NCBI RefSeq assembly: GCF_900100535.1 | Contig: NZ_FNDG01000016.1 | Coordinates: 62,001-126,000, forward strand | Reading direction: 5' to 3' | Origin: Phytopseudomonas flavescens | GTDB taxonomy: Bacteria; Pseudomonadota; Gammaproteobacteria; Pseudomonadales; Pseudomonadaceae | Length of the DNA: 64,000 nucleotides | Shown here: positions 51,507-59,234 of the stretch, piece by piece | Position numbering within the stretch: the stretch's first letter is position 1 | How the letters are laid out: each line of letters starts with the position of its first letter | Position numbers and translations under genes: made by a program | Notes under the pieces: generated by a model | The model's input: the letters and a program-made list of their open reading frames with translations, nothing else | The model's database searches: none | What the model was told of the DNA's origin: nothing

Positions 51507-53128
51507 GCCGCCCACTGTTGAAGGTCAGCGGGCTGTCGATCGACTACCTGGACGCGACAGGCGCGCAGCCCGCCACCCGGGACATCGACCTGCAGATCGG
51601 CCGCGGCGAATTCGTCGCCATCGTCGGCGAATCCGGCTCGGGCAAATCCACCACCGCATCGGCGCTGATCGGCCTGCTGGCGGACAATGCACGCATCAGC
51701 GCCGGCACCATCGAGTTCGATGGCCAGGCCATGGAGCAGCTCGACGACCGTCACTGGCGGCAGTTGCGCGGCACCCGTATCGGCTTCGTGCCTCAGGACC
51801 CGGCGCTGTCTCTGGATCCGGTGAAGCGCATCGGCCAGCAGGTCATCGAAGCCCTCACCGTACATGGCGTACCTCGCAACGCGGCGCAAGCACGCAGCCT
51901 GGAAGTGCTCGCCCAGGTCGGTTTGCGCGATGTCGAGCGGCTGGCCCGGCGCTACCCTCACGAGTTGTCCGGCGGCATGCGCCAGCGTGTACTGATCGCC
52001 ATCGCCATGGCCAATCACCCGTCGCTGATCATCGCCGACGAACCGACCAGCGCCCTGGACGTTTCGGTGCAGCGCCAGGTGCTCGATCACCTGCAGCGCC
52101 TGGCCCGCGAACAGAAGATCGCCGTGTTGCTGATCACCCACGATCTGGGCGTGGCCATGGACCGTGCCGAACGGGTGATCGTCATGCAGCAGGGGCGGAT
52201 CGTCGAGAGTGGCAGCACTCAGGATATCTTCCTGCGCCCTCGTCACCCCTACACGCGTCGGCTGCTGGATGCCGCCCCCAGTTTCACCCAGGCGTTACCA
52301 GACAGGCGCCAGGTTCCCGCGAGCGAGGCGCCGCTGCTCAGCGTACGGGGGCTGAGCAAGCAATTCGCCAGTTGGCGCGATGATCTGCCGCCGGCTGTCT
52401 CGCAGGTGTCATTCGACATCCAGCGAAGCACCACGCTGAGCCTCGTCGGCGAGTCCGGTTCGGGCAAGTCGACCACCGCGCGCATGATCCTGCGCCTTGA
52501 GCAGGCGACTGCCGGTACGGTGCTGTTCGACGGCCAGGATGTGCTGACCCGCGACGCAGCCCGGTTGCGTGATTACCGCCGTCGCGTGCAGGTGGTCTAT
52601 CAGAACCCCTACGCCTCGCTGAACCCGCGTTTCACCCTTGAGCAGATCATCTGTGAGCCACTGCGCGCCTTCGCGATTGGCGACCGTACCGCGCAGCGAC
52701 AACGGGCAGCGACCTTGCTGCAGCGCGTCGGCCTGCCGGTCGCGCTGCTGGGCAGCCGCCCCGCCCACCTGTCCGGCGGTCAGCGTCAGCGGGTGGCGAT
52801 AGCCCGGGCACTGGCCCTGGAGCCGCAACTGCTGATTCTCGACGAGCCACTTTCCGCCCTGGATGCCTCGGTGCAGAAGCAGATTCTCGACCTGCTGGCC
52901 GAACTCCAGGAGGAACTGGGCCTGAGCTACCTGTTCATCTCCCATGATCTGGCAGTGGTGAGGCAGATTTCCGATCAGGTGGTGGTGATGCAGGCAGGCC
53001 GGATCGTCGAACAGGGCCCCGCCGAGCAGCTGTTCCGCGCGCCTGCCAGCGCCTATACCCAGCGCCTGCTCAGCGACGTGCCCGGGCAACGCTACCTGGA
53101 CAGCCTGCATTTTCAGATCGCTATATAA
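51503..53128 (+). CDS. Fused double ABC ATPase (DppD-DppF-like)
   Basis: A 541-residue protein with two complete ATPase halves. The first has Walker A GESGSGKSTTASALIGL near residue 39, signature LSGGMRQRVLIAIAM and Walker B LIIADEPTSALD; the second has Walker A GESGSGKSTTARMILRL near 316, signature LSGGQRQRVAIARAL and Walker B LLILDEPLSALD. Both switch His residues are present (ITHDLGVAMD, ISHDLAVVRQ). Such fusions, as in YejF or GsiA, replace separate DppD and DppF. It is the last gene of the importer operon. No loss of catalytic residues was seen in either half. Confidence 0.95.
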   Translation: MSRPLLKVSGLSIDYLDATGAQPATRDIDLQIGRGEFVAIVGESGSGKSTTASALIGLLADNARISAGTIEFDGQAMEQLDDRHWRQLRGTRIGFVPQDPALSLDPVKRIGQQVIEALTVHGVPRNAAQARSLEVLAQVGLRDVERLARRYPHELSGGMRQRVLIAIAMANHPSLIIADEPTSALDVSVQRQVLDHLQRLAREQKIAVLLITHDLGVAMDRAERVIVMQQGRIVESGSTQDIFLRPRHPYTRRLLDAAPSFTQALPDRRQVPASEAPLLSVRGLSKQFASWRDDLPPAVSQVSFDIQRSTTLSLVGESGSGKSTTARMILRLEQATAGTVLFDGQDVLTRDAARLRDYRRRVQVVYQNPYASLNPRFTLEQIICEPLRAFAIGDRTAQRQRAATLLQRVGLPVALLGSRPAHLSGGQRQRVAIARALALEPQLLILDEPLSALDASVQKQILDLLAELQEELGLSYLFISHDLAVVRQISDQVVVMQAGRIVEQGPAEQLFRAPASAYTQRLLSDVPGQRYLDSLHFQIAI

Positions 53129-53263
53129 CATCCATAAAGGACATATTATAAATAACGCAATATTCTTTAATTTGATTATTAACTTAGCATCAGCAGGTAT
53201 TTCACACGCGCATGGCAGGCCCCCTAAGGTACGTCATCCGCGCTTGAACACAGGAGATGGGAA
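53129..53263 (+). promoter_or_regulatory. AT-rich promoter region of the reductase genes
   Basis: The gap begins with an AT-rich island including ACATATTATAAATAACG from 53141, similar in kind to islands before other units of the cluster. It probably contains the promoter for the nitroreductase-family gene. Confidence 0.45.
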
Positions 53264-54088
53264 ATGCCTGAAAGCACTGCATCAGCACTCTGGCAACAAC
53301 GTTACGGTGGCAGCATCGATGCTGCCGACTGGCGGGCCAACCCGCTGATCGAGCACCTGCTCGCGCATCGCAGCGTACGTGCCTATCTCGAACAGCCGCT
53401 GCCGGCCGGTACCCTGGAAACGCTGCTGGCCGCCGCGCAGTCGGCCTCCACCTCCTCCAACCTGCAGGCCTGGAGCCTGCTGGCGGTGGAAGACCCTGCG
53501 CGCAAGGAGCGTCTGGCCGCGCTGGCCAACGATCAGGCGCATATCCGCAAGGCGCCTCTGTTGCTGATCTGGCTGGCCGATTTCTCTCGAGCACAGCGCA
53601 TCGCCGATCAGCGCGACGTACAACTGCAGGCGCCAGCCTATCTGGACAGCCTGCTGGTCGGCAGCATCGATGCGGCCCTGGCGGCGCAGAACGCCGTGGT
53701 CGCCGCCGAGTCGCTGGGCCTGGGCACCGTCTACATCGGCGCGCTGCGCAACGACCTGCAGGCCGTGATCGACGAGCTGCAACTGCCGCCCCTGGTGTTT
53801 CCGGTATTCGGCCTGTGCGTCGGCTATGCCGACCCGCAGCAGCCGGCGGCCATCAAGCCCCGCTTGCCCCAGGCCGTGACGCTGCACCGCGAGACCTACG
53901 GCGTCGACGACGAGGCGGAACGGGTCGCGGCCTATGAACGAACCGCCGCAGCCTTCAGCCATGCCCAGGGGCAGAACACCCCGGGCTGGAGCGAGCAGGT
54001 GATCAATCGCCTCAAGGGCCTGGAGTCGTTGCACGGCCGCGAACGTATCAGCCATACGTTGAACGAACAGGGCCTGGCGCTGCGTTAG
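53264..54088 (+). CDS. Nitroreductase-family NAD(P)H-dependent flavin oxidoreductase (NfsA-like)
   Basis: A 274-residue FMN-containing nitroreductase-fold protein. The early region LIEHLLAHRSVRAYLEQPLP with the FMN-phosphate-binding Arg-Ser-x-Arg, SASTSSNLQAWSLLAVED near residue 62 and GSIDAALAAQNAVVAAESLG near 134 are typical of the NfsA/Frp group. In this context it may act as an FMN reductase supplying FMNH2 to the six flavin monooxygenases, a role shown for Frp-type members. Direct reduction of a nitro or quinone compound is the alternative. Confidence 0.88.
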   Translation: MPESTASALWQQRYGGSIDAADWRANPLIEHLLAHRSVRAYLEQPLPAGTLETLLAAAQSASTSSNLQAWSLLAVEDPARKERLAALANDQAHIRKAPLLLIWLADFSRAQRIADQRDVQLQAPAYLDSLLVGSIDAALAAQNAVVAAESLGLGTVYIGALRNDLQAVIDELQLPPLVFPVFGLCVGYADPQQPAAIKPRLPQAVTLHRETYGVDDEAERVAAYERTAAAFSHAQGQNTPGWSEQVINRLKGLESLHGRERISHTLNEQGLALR

Positions 54089-54133
54089 TCGATACCGTCC
54101 TCCATGGGGCGAGAGCCGCCGTTCGCCGATCCA

Positions 54134-54187
54134 CTGTGGGAGCGCGCCATGCGCGCGAAAAATCGCGGGCATGGCCCGCTCCCACAG
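54134..54187. repeat. REP-like palindromic element
   Basis: CTGTGGGAGC and GCTCCCACAG are the ends of a long imperfect hairpin with inner CCATG/CATGG pairs. This is the form of Pseudomonas intergenic REP sequences. It directly precedes the second 90-bp element, behind the nitroreductase gene. Confidence 0.75.
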
Positions 54188-54189
54188 TC

Positions 54190-54279
54190 GTAGGGTGGAT
54201 CGGGGCGCGTAGCCGACGCTCTTTTCATCCCCCATTGCGATTGTGGGGCGGTGGACGGATGGAGCGTCGTCCACCCTAC
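54190..54279. repeat. 90-bp terminal-inverted-repeat element, copy 2
   Basis: It has the same 10-bp ends (GTAGGGTGGA and TCCACCCTAC) and exactly the same length as the element at 31945-32034. The first part CGGGGCGCGTAGCC is shared, while the centre differs. No coding frame fits inside. Confidence 0.75.
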
Positions 54280-54348
54280 GTCTGCTATCCCTTTGCCCTG
54301 TTCGACACTTGAGCCCTGACAGCCAAACCAAAGAACCCCGAGCCTCCC

Positions 54349-54858
54349 ATGACCGTACTCGTTCTGGAAAAACCCTTCTCCACTGCCCTGGACGCCGCCG
54401 CCTTCAAGCAGGCCATGCGCAACACCGCGGCCTCGGTGAACATCATCACCTGCGCTGGCGACGGTGCCGATTACGGGCTCACAGCGACCGCGTTCAGCTC
54501 GGTGACCGCCGACCCACCCACCGTGCTGATCGCGGTGAACAGTGGCGCCAGCCTCTATCCGCACCTGATCCGCCAGAAACGCTTTTGCGTCAACGAGCTG
54601 AATACCGATGGCGAAGAAGCTGCCACTGATTTCGCCGGCCGCCTACCGCCCGAAAAGCGTTTCGGCAAGCACGCCTGGCGTCGCCTGGACAGCGGCAATC
54701 CGGCGCTGCTGGCCAGTACGGCGGGTTTCGACTGCCGGATCACCGACTTCCACCCTGTCGGTACCCATCTGGTAGCGATTGCCGAGGTGCTGGACTGCTG
54801 GCACAGCGATCAGCAGCCACTGCTCTATTCGTCGGGCCGCTACGGCCGCTTCTCCTGA
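54349..54858 (+). CDS. Flavin reductase (HpaC/FMN reductase-like)
   Basis: A 169-residue flavin reductase of the split-barrel fold. Conserved segments are FKQAMRNTAASVNIITCAGD near residue 20, GLTATAFSSVTADPPTVLIA near 44, and KRFCVNELN near 80. Such proteins reduce free FMN or FAD with NAD(P)H and hand it to partner monooxygenases; this is the most direct candidate FMNH2 supplier for the luciferase-like enzymes of the cluster. Its end overlaps the reading frame of the following MFS gene. Confidence 0.92.
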   Translation: MTVLVLEKPFSTALDAAAFKQAMRNTAASVNIITCAGDGADYGLTATAFSSVTADPPTVLIAVNSGASLYPHLIRQKRFCVNELNTDGEEAATDFAGRLPPEKRFGKHAWRRLDSGNPALLASTAGFDCRITDFHPVGTHLVAIAEVLDCWHSDQQPLLYSSGRYGRFS

Positions 54859-56330
54859 GCGGCACGGTTTCCGGGCGCCGGGCATCCCCCGACGTCGAGC
54901 TGCCGCACCCGGCGCAGGGCGATGTGCTCGATACTCCGGAGCGTGAGGCGGCATTCGATCGCAAGGTGCCGATGATCATCGGCTGTGCCCTGTTCATGGA
55001 ACTGCTCGACTCCAGCGCCGTGCTCACGGCGCTGGCAGAGATCGCCGAGGATTTCGGCGAGTCCAGCGTGCACATGAACCTGATCGTGTCCCTGTACCTG
55101 CTCGCCGTGGCGATGTTCATCCCGGTCAGCGGCTGGCTGGCAGAGCGCTACGGCCCACGGCGCCTGTTCATTGCCGCCATCGGGCTGTTCATCGTCAGTT
55201 CGCTGGCCTGTGCGCTGTCCACTTCGTTGCCGCAACTTTCCCTGGCACGTTTCTGCCAGGGCACTGCGGGCGCGATGATGGTACCGGTCGGGCAGATCAT
55301 CCTGCTGCGCTGGACCAGCAAGGCCAACCTGATGCGCGCCATGGCCTTCCTCACCATGCCGGCCTTGCTGGGGCCGATGGTCGGGCCGCCGCTGGGCGGC
55401 CTGCTGGTGACGACGCTGTCGTGGCACTGGATTTTCCTGATCAACCTGCCCATCGGCCTGCTGGGAATCGTCCTGATCCTGCGGCACATTCCGGACTACC
55501 CCGGGCACCGACGCCAGCCCCTCGATCTCGCCGGCTTTCTGCTCAGCAGCCTGGCGCTGGCCAGCCTGGTACTGGCTTTCGAATCCCTCGGCCATGGCCG
55601 CTCACTGGCGTGGTTCTGGTCGTGTGCGCTGCTGGGCAATGGCCTGCTGTTCGGCCTGCTCTACATTCGCCATGCCCGGCGTTCGGCGGCACCGCTACTG
55701 GATTTCTCGCTACTGCGCATTCCTACCTTCGCGATCGTCCTGTGGGGCGGCACGCTGTTCCGCCTGGGCAGCGCTTCACTGCCGTTTCTGCTGGTGCTGC
55801 TGTTTCAGGTCGGCTTCGGCCTCAGCGCGCTGCAGGCAGGCCTGCTGACCTTCGCCGCCGGCGCTGGTGCGTTGCTGATCAAGTTCATCTCGGTACGCAT
55901 GGTGAGGCGCTTCGGCTTTCGGCGCATTCTGCTGTGGAACGCCTTCATCGGTGGCCTTTCGGTGGCCCTTTGTGCAGGGCTGCGGGCCGACACGCCCGCG
56001 CTGCTGGTGATCGTCATGCTGTTCATGGGCGGCCTGTCCCGCTCCCTGCAGATGAGCACCATGGGCGCGCTGACCTACGCTGATGTCAGCAGTTGTCACG
56101 CCAGTAAAGCCAGCACCCTGTCCGCAATGTCCGTGCAACTGGGCATGAGCATGGCGGTGTGCATCGCGGCCCTGCTGCTCGGGCTTATCCAGCGTATTCG
56201 CAGCCACCCGGTCCCTGGCGTCGACGATATCGGCCTGACCATCCTGCTGGTCAGCCTGTTCTGCCTGGCGTCCACCCGGGTATTCCGCAAACTGCACAGG
56301 GAGTCGGGACTGGAAGTATCACGGGGCTGA
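54855..56330 (+). CDS. MFS transporter (DHA2-like), probable CTG start
   Basis: An MFS transporter with about thirteen or fourteen hydrophobic segments. Motifs include LLDSSAVLTALAEIAEDFGE, SGWLAERYGPRRLFIAAIGL (motif A) and FLINLPIGLLGIVLIL. The start is uncertain. A GTG at 54924 gives 468 residues. The frame is open further left, and a CTG at 54855 overlapping the flavin reductase stop as CTGA would give 491 residues, in line with the four-base overlaps elsewhere in the cluster. Export of a toxic product or intermediate is likely; substrate unknown. Confidence 0.85.
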   Translation: MSGTVSGRRASPDVELPHPAQGDVLDTPEREAAFDRKVPMIIGCALFMELLDSSAVLTALAEIAEDFGESSVHMNLIVSLYLLAVAMFIPVSGWLAERYGPRRLFIAAIGLFIVSSLACALSTSLPQLSLARFCQGTAGAMMVPVGQIILLRWTSKANLMRAMAFLTMPALLGPMVGPPLGGLLVTTLSWHWIFLINLPIGLLGIVLILRHIPDYPGHRRQPLDLAGFLLSSLALASLVLAFESLGHGRSLAWFWSCALLGNGLLFGLLYIRHARRSAAPLLDFSLLRIPTFAIVLWGGTLFRLGSASLPFLLVLLFQVGFGLSALQAGLLTFAAGAGALLIKFISVRMVRRFGFRRILLWNAFIGGLSVALCAGLRADTPALLVIVMLFMGGLSRSLQMSTMGALTYADVSSCHASKASTLSAMSVQLGMSMAVCIAALLLGLIQRIRSHPVPGVDDIGLTILLVSLFCLASTRVFRKLHRESGLEVSRG

Positions 56331-56403
56331 TTCACCGAGCCGTTTCAGCAACGCTGCGGTCGGAACACTGACCAGCAGCAAAGCCAATTGGAGGAAATCA
56401 CCG

Positions 56404-57405
56404 ATGGATTACCGTTCACTGGGCAAATCCGGCCTCAAGGTATCGCCACTATCACTGGGCACCATGATGTTCGGCGGCGCCACCGACGAAAGCGAATCGC
56501 GGCGCATCATCGATCAGGCGCGGGATCTGGGCATCAACTTCATCGACACCGCGGACGTCTACAATGGCGGCATTTCCGAGCAGATCACCGGCCGCGCGAT
56601 CGCCGCCGACCGAGCCAACTGGGTGCTGGCCAGCAAGGTCGGCAGCCCACGCTCGTGGTCCCATCCGGCCAATCAGGGGCTGAGCCGCAAATCCGTCTTC
56701 GATGCGCTCGAGGGCAGCCTGCAGCGCCTGGGCACCGATTACCTCGACCTCTACTACCTGCACCGCGAGGATCACGCCACGCCACTGGAGGAAACCATTT
56801 CCGCCATCGGCGACCTGATCCGCCAGGGCAGGATCCGCTACTGGGGCGTCTCCAATTTCCGCGGCTGGCGGCTGGCCGAAGCGGTGAACATCGCCCGCCG
56901 CCTTGGGGTCGACGACCCCGTGGCCAGCCAGCCGCTGTACAACATCGTCAACCGTCAGGCGGAAACCGAGCAGTTCACCGCGGCGCGCCATTATGGCCTC
57001 GGCGTGGTGCCTTACAGCCCGCTGGCGCGTGGCGTACTGAGCGGCAAGTACCAGCCCGGCAGCGAACCGGATGCAGGGTCGCGGGCGGCACGGCAGGACA
57101 AACGCATCCTGGAGACCGAATGGCGCCCGGAATCACTGGCCCTGGCGCAGCAGGTCAGCGCCCACGCACAGCGCCGCGGCAGCGACCCGATCAGCTTCGC
57201 CATCGCCTGGGTGCTGGCCAACCCTCAGGTCAGCGCCGCCATCGTCGGGCCGCGCACGCTGCAGCAGTGGCAGAGCTATATCGGCGCGCTGGAGCTGCGC
57301 CTCGACGGCGAGGACGAGGCGTTCATCGACAGCCTGGTCGCTCCCGGCCACGCCTCGACCCACGGTTTCAACGACCCCGCCCACTTCGTCAGCGGGCGAC
57401 ACTGA
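56404..57405 (+). CDS. Aldo/keto reductase
   Basis: A 333-residue NADPH-dependent aldo/keto reductase with a TIM-barrel fold. The start YRSLGKSGLKVSPLSLGTMM is typical. The catalytic tetrad is visible as Asp and Tyr in FIDTADVYNGG near residue 46, Lys in VLASKVGS near 76 and His in YLHREDH near 119. Start is preceded by GGAG. It closes the organosulfur cluster and could reduce the aldehydes released by sulfonate monooxygenases to alcohols; this is inference. Confidence 0.93.
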   Translation: MDYRSLGKSGLKVSPLSLGTMMFGGATDESESRRIIDQARDLGINFIDTADVYNGGISEQITGRAIAADRANWVLASKVGSPRSWSHPANQGLSRKSVFDALEGSLQRLGTDYLDLYYLHREDHATPLEETISAIGDLIRQGRIRYWGVSNFRGWRLAEAVNIARRLGVDDPVASQPLYNIVNRQAETEQFTAARHYGLGVVPYSPLARGVLSGKYQPGSEPDAGSRAARQDKRILETEWRPESLALAQQVSAHAQRRGSDPISFAIAWVLANPQVSAAIVGPRTLQQWQSYIGALELRLDGEDEAFIDSLVAPGHASTHGFNDPAHFVSGRH

Positions 57406-57436
57406 GCGACGGGGTGGCTCGGGGCCTACAGCCCTG

Positions 57437-58306
57437 TCACTGCAAACGGAGTTCCAGTACTCGATCACGACCGCCTTCGGCCAGCAAGTAGCGGCCCTCG
57501 CCGGCCGGCAACAGACTTTGCGGCGCCTTGAGATGGGACAGCACCACATGGAGATCGCCATCAGGGGTGAGCAGCAGCAGGCGCGCACGGTGGGTGGAAT
57601 CCTCGCTGACCGACAGACCACGCTCATCGCACAGCAGCGAACTGGGCTTGTTGAGCGCCTCCAGGGCCAGCTGGTCAGGCCCTAGCCGGTTGTATTGCCA
57701 GACACGGTCGCCGGTCTTTTCAGTGTAGAACAGGCGTCCATCCGGGCAGCCGGTCACCGCTTCGGCACCGGCCAGGTGATCGCGCAGTACGGTAGTCTCC
57801 AGGGTCTGCAAATCGAAGCGCAGCAGCCGCCCACTGCCGTCGCGGTCCTCCACCGCATACAGCGCGGCATCGTGATCCGCCCAGATGCCCTGCACGTTGC
57901 TGGCCTCGAACAGCGCCTGCACCCGGCCTTCGCTCAGCACCGACACCGGCTGCACGCCGCCCTCCTGGCTGAATGCCAGGGAACGCCCGGCATCCAGGGC
58001 GAGCAGCCCGGCGGGCTTGGACAAGCCTTGCAAGAGGATCCTGCGCTGGCCACTGGCATCGATATGCAGGATACGCCCCTGCCCGCTGCTCAGCTCCTCG
58101 CTCACCAGCAGGTCCCCCGTGCGATCCAGCGCCAGCCCGGACGCCCTGGGCACATCGTCGTACAGCTTGCGAACGCTCCAGCCGTCAGCGGCGCTGACCG
58201 GGTAGAACTGCTGCCAGGCGAAGAACAGCAACGCCATGGCCAGCAGGCTCGCCAGGCCGACCAGGGAGTGGCGAACCGGGCGTGCGGAAAAAAATGACAT
58301 CGGCAT
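57437..58306 (-). CDS. Exported beta-propeller (SMP-30/NHL-like) protein
   Basis: A 289-residue protein. The ATG at 58306 has GGAGG nine bases upstream; one two codons later is also possible. A membrane anchor or signal is seen at about residues 10-34 (LVGLASLLAMALLFFAWQQF). The rest shows repeated blade-like units such as ASGLALDRTGDLLVSEELSS, KPAGLLALDAGRSLAFSQEG and LAGAEAVTGCPDGRLFYTEK, as in gluconolactonase/SMP-30 propellers. No firm enzyme motif was identified. It lies 17 bases behind mntP on the minus strand and may be cotranscribed. Confidence 0.72.
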   Translation of the reverse strand: MPMSFFSARPVRHSLVGLASLLAMALLFFAWQQFYPVSAADGWSVRKLYDDVPRASGLALDRTGDLLVSEELSSGQGRILHIDASGQRRILLQGLSKPAGLLALDAGRSLAFSQEGGVQPVSVLSEGRVQALFEASNVQGIWADHDAALYAVEDRDGSGRLLRFDLQTLETTVLRDHLAGAEAVTGCPDGRLFYTEKTGDRVWQYNRLGPDQLALEALNKPSSLLCDERGLSVSEDSTHRARLLLLTPDGDLHVVLSHLKAPQSLLPAGEGRYLLAEGGRDRVLELRLQ

Positions 58307-58322
58307 TGGCCTATCCCTCCGC

Positions 58323-58889
58323 TCAGAGCATCGTGTGCTCATAAAGAATCACCGCACCGACCCCGATCAATACCACACCACCGATGATCTCGGCCTTGCG
58401 GCCGATGGCGGTGCCGAGCACCCGGCCGAGCATCACGCCGATGCTGACCATGAGCGTGGTCGCGAGACCGATCGCCAGCGCGGCCACCCAGATATTGACC
58501 TCGACGAATGCCAGGCCGATACCCACGGCCAGCGCATCGATGCTGGTGGCGAACGCGGTGACCGCCAGTACCCAGAAAGAATGCGAGGCCGGTTTATCGG
58601 GTGCGTCGCCCGCCTCGGGCTGCAGGCCGGCGTAGATCATGTGCAGGCCCAGCAGCAGGAGCAGCACGAAGGCGATCCAGTGGTCCCAGTTCTCGACGAA
58701 GCTGGCCGCTGCCTGGCCGATGAACCAGCCGACCACCGGTGTAATGCCTTCGATGGCGCCGAAGATCAGGCCGGTGCGCAAGGCATCGATGAACCTGGGT
58801 TTGTGCAGACTGGCGCCCTTGCCGATGGCCGCGGCAAAGGCGTCCGTGGACATGGCGAAGGCCAGGAGGATCAGGGAAATGGGATTCAC
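58323..58889 (-). CDS. mntP: Manganese efflux pump MntP
   Basis: A 188-residue membrane protein with about six spans. The two MntP metal motifs are present: MSTDAFAAAIGKGASLHKP near residue 14 and FATSIDALAVGIGLAFVEV near residue 118, each with the conserved Asp. MntP exports excess Mn2+ across the inner membrane. Its leader contains a yybP-ykoY manganese riboswitch, which confirms the call and indicates induction by manganese. Confidence 0.95.
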   Translation of the reverse strand: MNPISLILLAFAMSTDAFAAAIGKGASLHKPRFIDALRTGLIFGAIEGITPVVGWFIGQAAASFVENWDHWIAFVLLLLLGLHMIYAGLQPEAGDAPDKPASHSFWVLAVTAFATSIDALAVGIGLAFVEVNIWVAALAIGLATTLMVSIGVMLGRVLGTAIGRKAEIIGGVVLIGVGAVILYEHTML

Positions 58890-58937
58890 GGTTACTTCTC
58901 GGTCGGGCTATGAGTCAATGACGGATACACGCGCCCG

Positions 58938-59065
58938 ACCTTAGGCACGTATCTGTCATTGGTCTCACCAACCTAACGGTGTTCGTACCACGGCTTCTGC
59001 CGAGAATGTTGATACGAACGCTGCCGAGCGAACCCGGAAGCAGGCTACTCCCCAAAGAGGCCCGC
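58938..59065 (-). promoter_or_regulatory. yybP-ykoY manganese riboswitch upstream of mntP
   Basis: Read on the minus strand, the leader has the class's conserved words in order: TTTGGGGAGTAGCC (59058-59043), ATCAACAT (59013-59006), then GGTTGGTGAGACCAATGACA (58973-58954). Helices between them are plausible. After the aptamer, ATGACAGATAC and GTATCCGTCAT can form a stem that includes the expression platform. This class binds Mn2+ and activates mntP expression. Confidence 0.88.
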
Positions 59066-59234
59066 ACTTTACCCAAAAGCGCCGGTTGAAAAAACCACTT
59101 TTTCTGCCGGGGAAAGCTGACGCACTGGCAGGGTCAGCGGCTACCCGTCAGCGCGAAGCAGCCCCGGACACAGGCTCCGCGGCCACGGCGGCTGACCAGG
59201 GGCCTGGATATCGGCAAGCGCGAGCAGGAGACAA

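Noticed and set aside
54134..54187. The REP-like hairpin as a rho-independent terminator of the nitroreductase gene
   Set aside because: No T-run follows either side; the sequence fits a REP element better.
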